Shown: positions 63,236-64,000 of the stretch, in pieces
How positions within the stretch are numbered: the stretch's first letter is position 1
Layout of the letters: every line of letters begins with the position of its first letter
Assembly: GCA_000751555.1 (NCBI GenBank)
Contig: CCEZ01000049.1
Coordinates: forward strand, 248,001-312,000
Source: Anaerosalibacter massiliensis
Lineage (GTDB): Bacteria > Bacillota > Clostridia > Tissierellales > Sporanaerobacteraceae
DNA length: 64,000 nucleotides
Direction: 5' to 3'
Notes under the pieces: generated by a model
Told to the model about the DNA's origin: nothing
Databases searched by the model: none
The model's input: the letters and a program-made list of their open reading frames with translations, nothing else
Made by a program: the position numbers and the translations under genes

Positions 63236-63269
63236 TTAAAATCCTCCTTACATTAATACATAATGATAG

Positions 63270-63464
63270 TTAAATAATTCCTAAATCCATTAATGCTAAT
63301 TGAATATCCTCTGCCTCAAGTTCCGGTGCTAGAATTTTATATAGAGAGCTATCTCCATCTTTATCAAATATCCTAATTTTAACTAAAAAACCTTCTTCTA
63401 CTAGTATATTTTCTATTTCTTTTGCCCTGCTATAATCATCAACTACATGAATTGCAGTCCACAT
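63270..63464 (-). CDS. small conserved protein between dnaE and pfkA
   Basis: A 64-aa cytoplasmic protein (MWTAIHVVDDYSRAKEIENI ... KILAPELEAEDIQLALMDLG). It resembles the DUF2007-like/ACT-sized small proteins that often lie between dnaE and pfkA in Clostridia. Reasonable codon usage and GAGTGCG near the start. Function unknown. Confidence 0.7.
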   Translation of the reverse strand: MWTAIHVVDDYSRAKEIENILVEEGFLVKIRIFDKDGDSSLYKILAPELEAEDIQLALMDLGII

Positions 63465-63546
63465 ATTCTCGCACTCCTTAAAAATAATATTATTAAATAA
63501 TATTATAACACAATATATCTTGTTTTTTTATTAGATTTGATTTTCT

Positions 63547-64000
63547 TTAACAAATTCTCACACTATCCTTACCTACTACCCTTCGTACTTCATCTAATAA
63601 TCCATCATCTTCTGCATTAACCCAATAATTCCTATCTGCCATTACAACCTTTTTCTCCTTCGCTAAATACACATATACTGGAACATCACCTCTGTAGTTT
63701 TCAAATATTTCTTTTAAATTATTAAAAGCAGTATTAAAATCACCTTCTTCAACTTTTATATAAAGTTTTTCTTTCTTATATTTATTTAATGGCCTTATAG
63801 ATTCACTAATTATTTTAGGTTCATCTTCTTCACTTATACTCAGTCTACCTTCAATTACTACTATAGTATCTTCCTCTATATACTTTTGATACTTATCATA
63901 AGTTGCAGGAAAAATAATTATTTCTACAACGCCATATAGATCTTCTAAAGTAACAAAAGCCATCATATTATTGTTCTTAGTTATTTTATTTTTCTTATTA
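63547..64000 (-). CDS. dnaE: DNA polymerase III alpha subunit, C-terminal part (cut by window edge)
   Basis: The visible 150 codons are the end of DnaE, the replicative polymerase catalytic subunit. KNNNMMAFVTLEDLYGVVEI, FPATYDKYQKYIEEDTIVVI and EGRLSISEEDEPKIISESIR form the OB-fold nucleic-acid-binding domain; a C-terminal small domain (PVYVYLAKEKKVVMADRNYW) follows. The frame remains open to the right edge, so the listed ATG is internal. The catalytic palm lies outside the window. Confidence 0.93.
   Translation of the reverse strand, partial: NKKNKITKNNNMMAFVTLEDLYGVVEIIIFPATYDKYQKYIEEDTIVVIEGRLSISEEDEPKIISESIRPLNKYKKEKLYIKVEEGDFNTAFNNLKEIFENYRGDVPVYVYLAKEKKVVMADRNYWVNAEDDGLLDEVRRVVGKDSVRIC

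Overview
The window looks like chromosome of a low-GC, Gram-positive, amino-acid-fermenting anaerobe of the Clostridia/Tissierellia type. This is an inference from AT-rich composition, strong AGGAGG-type ribosome binding sites, a selenocysteine-containing D-proline reductase locus (prd), a rubredoxin, a PyrR-type leader on carAB and many two-component/ABC drug-resistance modules. No rRNA, tRNA or CRISPR array was seen. Nearly all genes are on the minus strand.

Layout. 0-6.4 kb: an AraC/GyrI-like/ABC export operon (the AraC gene is frameshifted and the permease runs off the left edge), a GrpB-family protein, a methyltransferase, an MFS exporter and remnants of a Fos-type and a DUF4130-type gene. 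6.7-13.4 kb: an ABC transporter (FtsX-type permease plus ATPase), a cell-wall amidase and an OmpR-type two-component system. The transporter and amidase each carry the same 11-nt-phased direct repeat upstream, suggesting one regulon. 13.5-18.9 kb: a DUF4438 gene, rubredoxin, a lipoprotein and a papain-like hydrolase, among IS3 remnants and a 102-bp copy of the DUF4438 5' end. 19-23.5 kb: a Bcr-type ABC exporter with its own two-component system, whose response regulator is frameshifted. 23.7-28.3 kb: carB and carA behind a PyrR-type attenuator.

28.5-43.1 kb is an accessory graveyard. It holds fragments of an integrative conjugative element (VirB4-like, TraG/VirD4-like and small genes), IS3 fragments and broken genes. 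Apparently intact cargo sits among them: a MerR regulator divergent from a 29-codon ORF plus a guanidino-deiminase, a DUF5692 membrane protein, a DUF3788 protein, and an ABC-2 exporter beside a regulator with two MerR DNA-binding domains.

43.2-50.7 kb is the proline reductase locus. prdR (sigma-54 activator) is followed by palindromes, a terminator, a perfect sigma-54 promoter, prdC, prdA, a small protein, prdB (in-frame UGA read as selenocysteine) and a TauE-like permease. It reduces D-proline to 5-aminovalerate as an electron sink. The locus is bracketed by two same-orientation copies of one IS3-family element, one broken and one apparently complete, with IS1182-like and IS256 elements also upstream. 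54.5-56.4 kb holds another ICE remnant and a complete IS3-family element with a 3-bp target duplication.

56.6-64 kb returns to core genome: a CPBP protease, a 23S rRNA uracil methyltransferase, a decayed CofE-like gene, fxsA, a thioesterase, pyruvate kinase, phosphofructokinase, a small protein and the 3' end of dnaE.

Three otherwise well-preserved genes (AraC, response regulator, HicB) are each broken by what looks like loss of one T from a T-run. This may be real decay or homopolymer sequencing error. I found no clearly unprecedented large system. The best candidates for new biology are the MerR/small-ORF/deiminase module, the shared response-regulator boxes and the compact PrdR/sigma-54 control region.
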